From Posidonia oceanica (lineage: Eukaryota; Streptophyta; Magnoliopsida; Alismatales; Posidoniaceae): a DNA stretch of 64,000 bases. The notes beneath the pieces were generated by a model. It saw only the letters and a program-made list of their open reading frames with translations, did not search any database and was not told the DNA's origin. The number at the start of each line of letters is the position of its first letter. Position 1 is the first letter of the stretch. The position numbers and the translations under genes were made by a program. Of the stretch, positions 41,969 through 53,336 are shown one piece after another. Location: the NCBI GenBank assembly GCA_037176725.1, contig JAZBRS010000026.1, forward strand, positions 101,787,501 to 101,851,500, in the 5' to 3' direction.

Positions 41969-44942
41969 ATGGCCTAGTTTGTTGGTGATTCCCAGGTCCC
42001 TGTTGCCCCGGAGGGGGTTCCCATTTCGGCCCCTCCGACTCTCGCCTTGGTTCCCTCTGTACCAGTGTCTCCTTCTCTGGTATAGTTGTCTCCCCTCTAT
42101 TCTGTGGGGCAGTGGCAGACTCTGCTGGACCCGGTTGCTGAGTCCATCTTGGTATCTGCCGCCCGCGCTCCCGGGGTGCCACTGACTCCTCCTTCTTAGG
42201 GTTATGTCACTTTTGACAACCACCCCGCTGCGGCAACTTCCGCCATAGGACCTCCGCCTCCTGGACAATCTGCGTCCCGGCCTTTTGACTTTGGTCCCCC
42301 GCCAGTCTTGCAATTCGGAGCACCCATTGACGGGTCCCTCGAGGTGCAGTACCAGCAGCTGATGGAGACTGCCCAGAGACTGCAGGGCATGACTCTATCT
42401 CTTCGCCCTTCTGTCACTCCTGCTGCTCCCGAGGCTCCTCTACAGCTTGCTCTTGCTTCTCAGGCATTCCCTTCTGCACCCCCGCCTAGACCATCGCCTC
42501 AGCTACTCACTACTCCGGCGATGGGGGTTCAGCTTCTTCCTCCTGCAATGCACAACACCCTGCACAGCATGTTCCTCCGCCACCTGGTGGCCAATCCTTT
42601 GGGCTGGTCGAAGCATAGTATCCCGCAGGCCCGCCGCCTGGCACCGTGCTGGTGCAGCAGCTGTCGCTCCCGCACTATGCATCACCCACTGCACAGCATA
42701 CTAGTTTCTCTTATCCCCTGCATCAGCAATTCCCTACCCTAGCATGCATGCCAGCACACACAACACCTTTGCACGGATACGCCGCCCATCCCGTCGCTCC
42801 ACTAGGCGACGCGATGGTGGATCTGGAGGAGTACCTTGGTGCGACCCTGCCAGCGTATGCGGTCCTCGCCCCTGCTGCCCCATCACCTCTGGCAGCTAAT
42901 CCAGACCCCATCAATAACAGGATGGACGTCTTGGAGAAAGCACTACGTCTAGTGCAGGGCGTTGACCTCCAGTCCTACCAATTCCGGGACCTCTGCTATT
43001 TCCCAGAGGTGGTGCTCCCACCGAAGTTTCGCATCCCGGTCTTTGACAAATACAATGGTAGAGGCTGCCCAATCGCACACTTGAAGGCATACTACGGAGA
43101 TCTCGCTCAGCTTCAGGCTGACGAGAGGTTGCTACTCCGCTTGTTCCAGAAAAGTCTGACTGGTCCTGTGCTCAAGTGGTTCACCTCGCTTGATATGGCC
43201 ACCATCAGGACGTGGAACGACCTTAGCCAGGCGTTCCTGGGACAAAACTCCTTCAACCTTGACCTGGTCCCAAAGCGCGCGGACCTGGTCGCAACAAAGC
43301 AGAACCCCAGTGAGCCATTTGGGGAGTATGTCGGCCGCTGGCGCGCTCTTGCCTCACAGGTTCGGGATGGACCCTCTAACGAGGAGTCCCTCGAGATTGT
43401 GATCGGAGGTGCGCAGCCCGCTACTGGGGCTCTGCTTAGCATTCAACCCGTCACGACTTTCGCAGCACTGATTTGGGCCGGCACCCGCGTAGAGAGTTCT
43501 TTACGGAGTGGCAACTTCCCGGCACTCTCTGCATTCGCCAAGCAGGCAACCGTTAGCAGCATTAGCACCAGCAGCAGCATCAGCAACAACAGCAGCGGTA
43601 GCACTAGCAGTCGTCCTAAGAAGAAGGACTCGCCGAAGGCCGCTGTTGCATATGTCGACCCCTCGCCCGTGCCCGTGCCTGTTCTTCTGTCGGTTCGGCG
43701 TCTCCCAAATCAGGTAGTGTATGCATCAGCACCTAGGGCACCCTCCACACCACAAATCACTACCACCGCCCAACCGGTGTATCCTGCCGCACTAGTCCGG
43801 CAAGCGTAGCCTTAGGGGCCAAGGTGACATTTCAGAGAGCGGCGTCAATTCATCCCACTGGTGGAACCACTGAATGTCGTCCTCCCCAAGGTCGCATCAT
43901 TGCTGAGGTTTCCTGAGGTTCGCTCGCCGCCAAATCTGCTTCGTATTGGCATAAGGTGAATGTTTTTTGAGACTTTCATCGAGTCGTAGGGCACTCGACG
44001 AATAGTTGCCTCACTTTGCGGGACGCCATTCAGAATCTGATCGAATCGGGAATGATTACGATCCACACGCACGAGGCACCCCTTTCTGCTCCCCCATCAG
44101 CATCAGCATCAGCCCCTACATTAGCATTAGCATCCTCTCGTCCCAGCATCGTCCACCAGCCTCTGCCAGAGCATTCCAATTCGGAAGGCACGGGGACCTC
44201 GGGAATCTACTCTCTCTCCCCTTCTAGGCTTGCTACGTCTGTGGTAGACCCCTCTGAGCTCATTCATGATGTCTCGGAGCCCTTTCCTCTCTCCCTCTAT
44301 CGTGCGGCTATTGCCTGCTCCGAGTCGGGGATTCTTATGATTCGACCGCGTGCCAGGCCGGAGCGTTCTATCGTGCGCCCTGCCATGCATCCTTAGGCTC
44401 CTGCCCCTGTTCACCCTTAGGCAAGACCCCAAACCCCTGCCTCCCTTTTAGGTAGACCCCCTGTCAGCTACTAGCTAGGTCTCAGCCAGGGCCTCCAGCA
44501 ACCTACCCACAGCACCCTTTTCCCTATCGCCCAGCAAATACCCCTGTAGCCCCTCTTGTGCTTGTAGCACATGCTCCCGTGGTTATTAACCTAATCAGGG
44601 ACACCCATTGCGTACCCTACAACTACGCCACGGAAACGTGCGTGGAAGTCACGCGATCGGGGAGGGTCTACAAGCCCGTAGCACCGGTGGTAGGACACAG
44701 TCGTCCAACACCCGCTGCACCCCCACTAGCAAGCCAACCTGCAGCACCCCCAGCATCAGGCTAGCCCTCTACACCTAGCATAGCAGAGCCTACCCCCAAA
44801 GCATCTACTTCTACCACCAAAAAGCCGCACCACAAGACAGACATTACCTCCCAGCTTAGGAGGGTTAAGGCAAATATTTCAATTTGGGACCTTATACACT
44901 CATCTTCCGAACACCGCAAGGCTTTCCTCCGAGTGTTCAAGT
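41969..44942 (+). pseudogene. gag of the second Tat-like element, broken by stops and frameshifts
   Basis: An ATG at 41969 opens a Pro/Ala-rich N-terminus with early TAG stops. The best-preserved part is 42646-43809. It carries the plant retrotransposon gag core: 'PPKFRIPVFDKYNGRGCP', 'LFQKSLTGPVLKWF' and 'TWNDLSQAFLGQ' at about 43015-43250. A Gly-His-Ser-Thr and Cys-Leu-Thr-Leu-Arg-Asp-Ala zinc-knuckle-like block follows at about 43970-44030 in another frame. A 'SIWDLIHSSSEHRKAF' segment near 44875-44940 leads into the protease. At least three frame changes are needed, and many stops are TAG. Gag normally forms the particle that packages element RNA. Confidence 0.82.
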
Positions 44943-45486
44943 AGCCCATGTGTCCCAAGCTATAGAGCCCGCAGCCTTGGAAAGCATGGTTGGCGTCATC
45001 GCGGAGTCCCAGATCATCTCTTTCACGAGCGATGAGCTACCTCCGACGGGGATTAATCATAACCAGCCCTTGTTTGTCACGGTGCAATACAAAAACTTCC
45101 GCATTCCCTTGTTGATGGTTGATAACGGATCAGGCCTTAATGTCTGTCCATTGCACACAGCAACTAGGCTTGGATTCAAAGCCGAGGATATCACCTCGAC
45201 GATAAAGGGAATGACAGCTTTTGACAATACCCACCATGACTCCCTAGAAATTTTGATTATTCCTCTCGAGATTGGCTCGGTCGTATTCGATGTAGAATTC
45301 TACATTGTCGACCTGGAGCCCAATTTTAATCTTCTGCTTGGGCGCCCTTGGTTGCATAAGCATCAGGTCATCCCCTCGACCCTCCACCGCATGATCAAGT
45401 TTCGCCGCGGCGACGATGTTATCGTTGTCATGGCAGAGAACTTCGAGAAAGAGCGGATCGAGGCGGTTGCACCCATCTCTTCGTAG
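44884..45486 (+). pseudogene. aspartic protease region of the second Tat-like element
   Basis: The open frame contains 'LLMVDNGSGLNVCPL' (about 45112-45156). The Asp-Asn-Gly-Ser active-site form and the flanking Leu-Asn-Val are typical of Tat-lineage proteases. It is followed by 'TAFDNTHHDSLEILIIPLEIG' text and 'NLLLGRPWLHKHQVIPSTLH', the usual downstream block. The frame ends at a TAG (45484), after which coding sense continues in the same frame. The protease would cleave the Gag-Pol polyprotein. Confidence 0.85.
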
Positions 45487-46432
45487 ATTGTCCCTTTTGA
45501 CCCTGAGCTTTTAGATGCTTTGTATCGAGTTAATCGGTGTGAGCTGGTTAACTTTATACCTGATCTTGAACACGTCAACTCCTTGGCCGTTCACAGCAAT
45601 CCCTTTCGGATGGTCGAAAACGTCTGTCACAGGTGGGGCTATGTCAAGGGAACGCCGCTCGGGCGATACGGCCAGGGAATCGCTGAGTCGGTCAGAGCAG
45701 CGGAGCGTAGAGACTACGAAGGTCTCGGATACGACCTACAATGCAGCGAAGATAGATGCCAGCAGCCAAAGAATCAAAGGATCACCATCCCTCGGGACCT
45801 CACTAACTTCACCAGTGCAGGTACCCTTGATGCAAGCAGCAGTGAAGCCCCTACGCAGCAAGTATCATGCTTGAGCTCTCCGCTGCCGACGGAAGAATGG
45901 GTCTGCATTGAGGACTACTACTCTGATGAGGAGCAGTCTGGCATAGTTGAAGCGGCCCCAACCAGCAGCAAGGATCAGCTCAGCGTGGCAGCATCTCGGT
46001 CAGTCTATTTGGCACTCACTGACGTAGCAGCAGATTTGGTAGGCCCTGTGGCGGGACTGATAGCTTCTCCTCTTCCTGCAGTTTCACCAATGTCACAGAC
46101 AGTCACAGCAGCAGCTCCGAAGTCAGGAGCACGCCCTCCGGCACCATCCAGCAATCCGCTTGTGGCTACAACCGCACTAGCATGGAAATCACCTTCTCCA
46201 ACGGCACAGTCAGTCGGATCAGACGGCAACGCGATTCGGCCCGCTTCATTGATAGTGCCACAAGCAAGCCAGGCGGCTCTATGAGGCACACTGCTGTCAG
46301 CTTCAGCAGATCCCGCTTTGTGGAGGATTCCTGCCGCCGCTATAGGGATACAACCACTGTCACCCATGGGCACCGGCGCTTTGTCCCCCAGCATAGCTGC
46401 GTAACCATTGGCCCTTCGAAGGAGCACCTGTG
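45487..46432 (+). pseudogene. linker between protease and reverse transcriptase, split by a solo LTR
   Basis: The frame continues from the protease through 'RCQQPKNQRITIPRDLTNF' and a long Ser/Ala/Pro-rich stretch, with stops at 45484, 46282 (TGA) and near 46400 (TAA). It is interrupted at 46432 by the inverted solo LTR and continues in phase at 52372 once the insertion and one CTGTG are discounted. Confidence 0.75.
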
Positions 46433-47109
46433 TGTAGTAATCCCGGTGTTCAGATCGTCCATGCACACTACCAGAAGCTCGCGTGCACCGATCGGAATCA
46501 GGCTCACTATAAGCGGCTATGTCCGAGGAGGAAGGCTCAACTCGAAAACACTTAAAACAGGGGAGAAAAGATAAGAAAAGAAGAAGATAAGACAATTCAG
46601 AGTTGCCACCATGTCTATTATCGGGAGACAAGAAAAATCGGAGGAAATGAGTGAGTTAACACGCAAAACCAAGCAAAAGTTGCAACGCAAAGCAATGCAA
46701 AAGAAAACAAATGCAAATGAATGCAAACGATATGACTCATGCCTAGGATAAGGGCAATATGGTCATTGCGGGCCAAAAGACTGGGCAAGGACTCCTGTTA
46801 CGTGCGGGGAAGGTGTTAGGCACCCCCGACACGCCCGAGAATCGGTCTTTCTAGGCTTACGCTCGCATACACAGGGAAATGCAGGTTTGAATGCCTAAAT
46901 GCCAATGAATGCTTGAATGAATGCTCATAGGGGTGCTCTAAGTGGTGGGATGCAATGCAGGAAAGTAAACGTGCAGTCTAAGTGTTCAACAACGTTGTCT
47001 GTGTTCCGAACCGGTCGAAACCTGGCTCGTGAGAACTCCAGGCAGTAAGCATCACTGTCCTATATGCAAATGCAGACGGAAAAGCAAAACGACGGTAAAA
47101 CCAAGCGAT

Positions 47110-47660
47110 GTAGGCGACATGCAAGAGAAAACGATGTAAAACACACGAAACAAAGCGAGAAACGAGAGCAGCACACAAAACGGTGTAAGAAAACGAGATC
47201 GGCATGTAAAACGGTGCAAGAAAACAAGAACGGCACGTAAAACGGTGTGAAAGACGGAGCGGCACGCAAAACGGTGCGAGAAAACAAAGCGGCACGCGAA
47301 ACGATGCAAGAAAACAAGAACGGCACGTAAAACGGTGTGAAAGACAGAGCGGCATGCAAAATGGTGCGAGAAAACAAAGCGGCACGCGAAACGGTGCAAG
47401 AAAACAAGAATGGCACGCAAAACGGTGCGAGAAGCCAGCAGGCACGCAAAGTGGTGCCAAAAACGAAGCGGGCACGCAAAACGGTGCCAAAAGCAAAGCG
47501 GACATGCAAACGGTGCCAAAGAGGAAGCGGGCACGCAAAACAGTGCCAAAAAGCAAAGCCAGCAGGCAAAGCGGTGCCAAAGACAGAGCGGGCACGCAAA
47601 ACGGTGCCAAAAGCAAAGCGGGCACGCAAAACGGTGCCAAAACAAGCGAGATAAAACATC
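47110..47660 (-). repeat. minisatellite in the inverted solo LTR
   Basis: About twenty degenerate units of 28-36 bp follow the plus-strand pattern CGGCACG(C/T)(A/G)AAACGGTGC then GAGAAAACAAAG or CAAAAGCAAAG. Long open frames on both strands (for example 47052-47957) result from the repeat and carry monotonous Phe/Ala/Cys/His text. The matching places in the other two LTRs hold only a few units (7190-7390; 40020-40190), so the array expanded in this copy's lineage. Confidence 0.88.
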
Positions 47661-50440
47661 GATAAGGCCATGCAGATGCAGATGCAAAGAAAAAGGGCAG
47701 GAGAAGCAAAGTGGAAGTAAACAGCGCAAGTGTGAGAACGAGCGTTGTTTAAAGACCGCGCAAAGTAGGTGTGAAGACCTACAAAGGGGAATAGAAGCAA
47801 GTGGAAGGATTACCATTGTTTTGTGACTGTTTCCCACCAAAATGTCCCACGATGTGTCTCGCACGCTGCCAAAAGCTTGCGATGCGATCGGATCGTGGAA
47901 AAGGGGGAAGAAAGTCGCAATTAGTGATGAATCCAGGGGAAACGCAACACAAAGCACTGGGAGTACGCGAAAAGAGGAAGCAGTGTTGATAGATAAGAAG
48001 AGGGAGTCCTACTCTACATGCTCGAGGAAACAGAAAGCAAAAACGATGCATGCAATGCAAGTGGTGTGCAAATGAATGCTGTGCAGGAGTTCAGGAGGAC
48101 TTACCTTGGAAATCTGAAGCTTGATCTGAAAACCGCTTGGTCCATGCTGAAGAGTGCTCCACCGGGGTCGTCCAGGTAGCTTGGTTGAGAAGATCCAACG
48201 GCCAGATCTGATGATATCCCAGCTTCAAGGCAGAGGGGCCAGAACAGGGGAGAAGAATGGATCTAGGTGTACAGGAGGTCCTAGGGGTGTGCACAACAGG
48301 TCCTCCCATGTAAATGGGAACTAAGAATGCTTAAGTGTGTGCAGGAATGCCAAATGCAAGAATGCATGAGTGCAATGCATGCAGAATGCAAGAAAAGACC
48401 TTGGGATGATTTTTCAGAAAACTTGGGAACTTATATGCAATTTTTGAAAAAGTAGGGGTCTAAATGCAAAGATTTTGAAAAGTTAGGGGCTTTTATGCAA
48501 GGTTTTTGAAAATTGGAGGGTCTGAGTGCAATTTTGCAAAATGCAGGGTTCAAAATACAATTTTACAAGGTAAACATGCATTTTGACAAGTTTTGAAATC
48601 ATATGGGGGATTAACATGCAATTTTGAAATATACAGGGTCTAAAATGCAATTTTGTAAGCAAAACAGTGGTCTTAATGGTCTGGGAATGCAAACAGAAGT
48701 CCTACATGCAATTTTTAAATATGCAGGGTCTAAAATGCAATTTTATAGGTAAAATATGTATTTAAATGTATACTGTGCATTAATGAAGGACCTATATGCA
48801 AAAATCAGAAAGTATGGGGGAAATGATGTAATGCAGTAAGAAAAATTGAAAAATAAATACATAAGTTAACAGAACAGAGGACTAAAGTGCAAATGGGGAA
48901 AACAACAGGATTTAAAAATGCAATTTACTAAGGTAAAATATAGACATTAAATCAGATTATTGATTGAAGGACTAACATGCAATAATGGAAAACCAGAGGG
49001 CCTGAACTAAAATAATCACTGAAGGAAAACATAGCAGAGGGACTAACATGTAAGTAATTAGTTTTTTAGGTTTTTCATGCAATTTCATATGATTTAAATG
49101 TGGAATTAAATGAGTTTTAAACAGAAGCAGGACTAGAATGCAATAAAGTAAAAACAGGGACTGAAAATGCAATTTAATAACAAAGTAGCTTAGTAACAAA
49201 AAAATAAATGCACACTGATGCATAGAACGGCGACCACTGTAGCATAGTGCTACCAATGGCCGTCGTGAGCGGAGGAGGGGTGCTGGGGGCATGCCGATCG
49301 GCTGGGGAGCTTCACCGGAGCTCGACGGAGTCCGAAGCGGCGTCAAGGAGCCGTGACAAAGCCTGGTGATGGCCGGAGAAGACGATGGAACAGTGTAGTC
49401 CAGAGGAAGACCGTCCGGACGATCGGCGCGACAGGAGGGCATTTTCAAAGCACAGCTGCGCTCCTGGGACTCGCGCGGACCTCGGACGACGATCGGAGCA
49501 GCGTTCTACTGGCGGAGCGGCGATCTGAGCTCAAAGCTCGCTGGAGAAGAAATAGTTGACCGCAGCGTTGACTTCGGAGAAGAGGCGGCGAAACCCTAGT
49601 CTAAAGGCCGGAAAAGCTGAAGGAGAGGAAGACTAATCTACTGGTGCAGGAGAGTACCTGATTCGACGGCCGAATCCTTCCCCCGACATCGGCTGATTTA
49701 GCAGAAGACGGCGAGCTTCGTCTGAGCGTTGCGGAGGTCGTCGACGGGTTGCGATCGTCTGGCTCTGCTCAGTGGAGTCCTTCGGAGCTTCGCGAACGTT
49801 CGGAGTGAAGCTTTGCAGCCAGAAGATGAAACAGCGACTTTTGGGTACACAGCAAGTCGCCTGAGGTGGGGGTGGCGATGTACTGCTCTCCGGATCAGTT
49901 GGAGGGTACCGGCAAGCTTCTGGAGGGTTTGTGAGTATTTCTGGAAGGTCGAATTGGACAATGGAGGTTCGTGGTGGAAGAATGCAGGTGGAGGGATTTT
50001 TAGACAGAAGGAAGAGAAGGTGTTTGTAGTGGTGGGTTGGAGTTGTGGTGAGCTGCTGGGCTGAAGGCTGAGTGGGTTAGGAAGATGATGTTTCAAGGAG
50101 TTGGGCGGTGGATTTTGGGAAGGCTTGGGGCTCAGAGGAGTTGGGAATTCTGGGAAGGGGTGATGTTGGGTTCTCTGGTGGAAAATGGAAATGTCGAGGC
50201 GATTTCTGGGGTGGATTGGCTGTGGAATGGAGGGATTGTGATGCTGGGATTCTGGGTGAGATTAGGGGAGGAATTGGGAGAAGTTTGAAGGCTGTTGGAG
50301 GCTCTGGTTTTAGTGGAATCGAAGGGAAAGAAGAGGCCAGAATTTGCAGAGGAAGAAGGAGAGGATTGGGTGCTCTCGGGGCTCTGGACGCTCTCTCTCT
50401 CGGACGATCAAAAGGCATTCAAGAAGGAGAAGAGGTGAGG

Positions 50441-50493
50441 CTTTTAAGTAGGAGCTGAAGACTGCTCGCGCGCTTGTGGAATTTGAATTCCAC
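50441..50493 (-). promoter_or_regulatory. putative core promoter with upstream palindrome in the inverted solo LTR
   Basis: On the minus strand, GTGGAATTCAAATTCCAC (50493-50476, one mismatch from a perfect palindrome) lies about 25 bp upstream of a TATA-like TACTTAAAAGCCTC (from 50450). The same pair occurs at 63240-63297 in the right-edge LTR. Confidence 0.4.
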
Positions 50494-50879
50494 CGGCACC
50501 AATTACTGCAGCTGAGGGAGACGAGCGGCGACGGAGACAGGCAGTTAATGCTGTCGGAAAAGCCGCTGAGAGAGCTGAGAGGAGAGGAGTGAGCTAGTGG
50601 CTGATGGTGATCGGGAGGGAAGGATTGAAATCGAATTTGAAGAGGTGGAGGGAGATGGCTGGCGTGGGAGAAACTGTGGAAGAAGAAGAAGAAGAAGGAG
50701 GGAAGGAGGAAGAAGGAAGCGAACGGGCCGGGCCGCGAAGAAAAAAAAAGAAAAAAAGGAAAGGGAAGGGAGGAACGGGCCGGACCAGGCCCAGGAAAAG
50801 AAAAGAAAGAAAAATAGAAAGAAAGGAAGAAAGGAAGGAAGGGAAAGAGGAAGGGAAAGAAGAAAAATAAATTAGATAA

Positions 50880-51660
50880 AAATAAAATAAAAATAGAAAA
50901 GGTTTTTAGAATGATTGTGTTTTAGGTTAGGACTTTGATTAAGTTTTTTAATGATTGTTTTTGATTAGTTAATTAGGTTTAAAGAGATTTAGTTTTGATT
51001 AGGGTTTTTAGGGTTTTCTTTGTTTTTGATTTGTTTTTGATTTTGATTAAATGTTTGTTAAGTCTTTTAAGTTGTTTTTTAATTATGTTTTTCTTGTTAA
51101 GTACTTGGGGTGTTAATTAGGATTTTTTAAAGTTTGTTTTTAGAATAATTAGGTTGAGTTTTAGATTTTTGATTTTAGTCTTTTTTTTCTTAAGTCTTCT
51201 TTGATTTGTTTTTAATTCTTGTTTGTTAAGTTCTTTTAATATTTTTTTTAGTTAAGTTTTCTTGTTAAGTTTTGATTAGGTGTTTTTAGATTTTTGATTG
51301 TTTGTTTTTATTTTTTAATCAAGTTTTCGAATTGTTTCTTTTAGAATTGTTAAGTTAAGTTTTTCCTTAACTACTAGCCTTAGTATTTCTTAAGTGTTTC
51401 CTTTCTTTTAGGATTTGTTTTCTTGATTGTTTTTTAATAGGATTATACTTTTACTTGTTTTGATTACATTTTGGTTTTTTTCTTGATTTTACAACATTTT
51501 CCTTTTGTTTGTTTTGCATTTTTAAGTTGCATTCTTAGTTTTCCATTTTAGCTAGATTTAGTTAGGTTTTTGGTTTTTAATGGTTTGTTTAAGTTTTTAA
51601 TTATTTCTTTTAGGGTTTTGGTTTGCTTTTCTTTTGTTTTAGAGTTTTAGAGGTTTTTAA
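50880..51660 (-). other. A-rich (minus strand) low-complexity band of the inverted solo LTR
   Basis: The plus strand is a run of T-rich words such as TTTTTGATT and AGGTTTT. The right-edge LTR has the matching A-rich band at about 62050-62860. There is no coding potential. Confidence 0.75.
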
Positions 51661-52373
51661 GGATTTTTTAGGGATTTAGTAGAAGGAAGGGAAAGAAAAG
51701 GGAAAGAGAGAAGAAAAGGGAGAAATGGAGGAGTAAGGAGGAAAAAGAGGAGTTGAAAGAAAATAATTTTTTGAAAGTCAAAGAAAATGCTAAAAATAAG
51801 ATAAAAATAAAAATAAGATTGAGAAGAGATAGATGCACAAGGGGGGCCCACCTCCAGGCAAGAAGAAGGGAGAGAAGTGGGTGAAAAGAGGGAGGATAAT
51901 TAGGAGAGAGAGAGGAGAGAGAAAAGAATAATCCAAGAGAGAGAAAAGGATAATTTGGGTAAATGGAGGGGTTAGAAGTTTTGGGAAGAGGTGAAATTTG
52001 GAGAGTGTGTGGCCTAGGGTCCCTAGTGTTGGACCTAGGGTTTTGGCTTAGTTTTGGGAAAGTTTTGGAAGGGTTTTGAGGTGTAGAAAAAGGGTAGTTT
52101 TAGCTAGGTTTTCTAGGGTTTTTGGGAGTGGTTTTGGGTTGAAAATTTCTAAGTGTTTGGGTAGGTTTGCCAAGTTGGGGATGGTGAGTTTTCTTATGAT
52201 TTTTGGATAGGTTTTGGGCTAGGAAAAGGGGTGTAATCTTAGGTTAAGTTTAGACTTGTTTTGAAGGGTAGGATGAAAAGGAATGTGTAGTTTTGACTTA
52301 GGTTTAGATCCAGAAGCTACCAGGAGATTCCAATTGATTCAAGCCTGTCAAAATAGGGTGTCAACACTGTGCC

Positions 52374-53336
52374 TCCCCTCCAGTAGAAGCAGTGACCTTG
52401 GCAGCCGACCCAGTAGCAATAAAGCATGTGCCCCAAGCAGCAGCATGTCCCGCGGTTGGCCCTGAGCTAGAAGCCATCACCGCTTACTACGTCGACTCAC
52501 CCTTGGATAAGGAGGGAGGAGCGGCTGTAGAGGCTCAGATCGACTTTGCAATGGGAGACTTGGAGCAGCTGTTCCAAGAGCAACTCACGTCGCTGGCGGA
52601 GGACATTGCAGAGCACCAGGCAGCGAGGAAGGGGAAAGCCGTGGTCACAGATCCCTCCCCGCAGGAAGATCATGCCTCTATCATGGTTCTAGAGGAGGAT
52701 CTTGCAGTAGTAGCACCCACTAGACCAGATGAGCTGATCACCCTGCAGCTGGGTGGTGGGTCTAGATGGTTTGTGCAGTGCATGTCCCACTCAGGCAGTG
52801 CAGCGAGCGGCAGTACACAGATCTGCTACCAGCCTGACATATTCCCCGCAAGTACATTGGAAAATGCGGAGGAGGCAATAGCATTAGCCTTAGCATCATC
52901 AGCATTAGCACAGCAAGCATCAGCATCAGCAGCACAGCAAGCATTAGCACCTGCAGCATTAGCATCAGCAGCACAATAAGCATTAACACCTGCAGCATCA
53001 GCATCAACAGCATAGCAAGCATTAGCACCCACAGCATCAGCATCAGCATCAGCATCAGCATCAACAGCATAGCAAGCAACCGCACAAGCAACAGCGCAGC
53101 AAGCAACAGCACAGCAAGCAACCACACAAGCAGTAGTAGCATCGCAAGCAACTGCACGGGCAGCAATAGCACAAGCAGCAACAGCATACTCAGCAGAAAC
53201 AACATAGATACCAGTAGCAGAGTTAGCGGAATCAGCAGAGTCAACAGCAGCAGAGCGAGTAGAGTGAGCAGAGCAGGCAGAGCAGATTGCCAGGACAGAG
53301 GTCGCATGTTGAGGATACAGAAACACTCGGGTAAGC
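52374..53336 (+). pseudogene. continuation of the pol linker with Ala/Ser/Gln microsatellite
   Basis: Coding sense resumes in the same frame as the downstream reverse transcriptase. The first part is acidic and protein-like. From about 52885 to 53250 it becomes a GCA/TCA/CAG trinucleotide-rich stretch encoding Ala/Ser/Gln runs, with several TAG or TAA codons where the pattern expects CAG or CAA. It then passes to 'GYRNTRVSV' and the reverse-transcriptase frame. Confidence 0.7.
52885..53250 (+). repeat. GCA-type trinucleotide microsatellite in the pol linker
   Basis: Repeats of AGCATCAGC, AGCATTAGC, AACAGCACAGCAAGC and similar words run here. On the minus strand it reads as monotone Leu/Met text. 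The repeat may have grown by slippage within coding sequence. Confidence 0.85.

Larger units (their letters stand above)
46433..52366 (-). mobile_element. 5,934-bp inverted solo LTR of a Tat-like element with CTGTG target duplication
   Basis: On the minus strand it starts TGTTGACACCCTATTTTGACAGG and ends ATTACTACA. CTGTG is found at 46428-46432 and again at 52367-52371. There is no primer site or internal region, so it is a solo LTR left by LTR-LTR recombination. The distal part matches the 5' LTR at 35911-40757, and the start closely matches the LTR at 61374. It splits the pol frame of the host element. Confidence 0.93.

Noticed and set aside
47052..47957. 243-301 codon open frames on the minus strand and 100-138 codon frames on the plus strand
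   Set aside because: They are by-products of a minisatellite; several frames on both strands are open at once with monotone text.
50597..50875. Arg/Lys/Glu-rich frames
   Set aside because: They read through the GA-rich plus-strand face of the LTR polypyrimidine tract and have no conserved domain.
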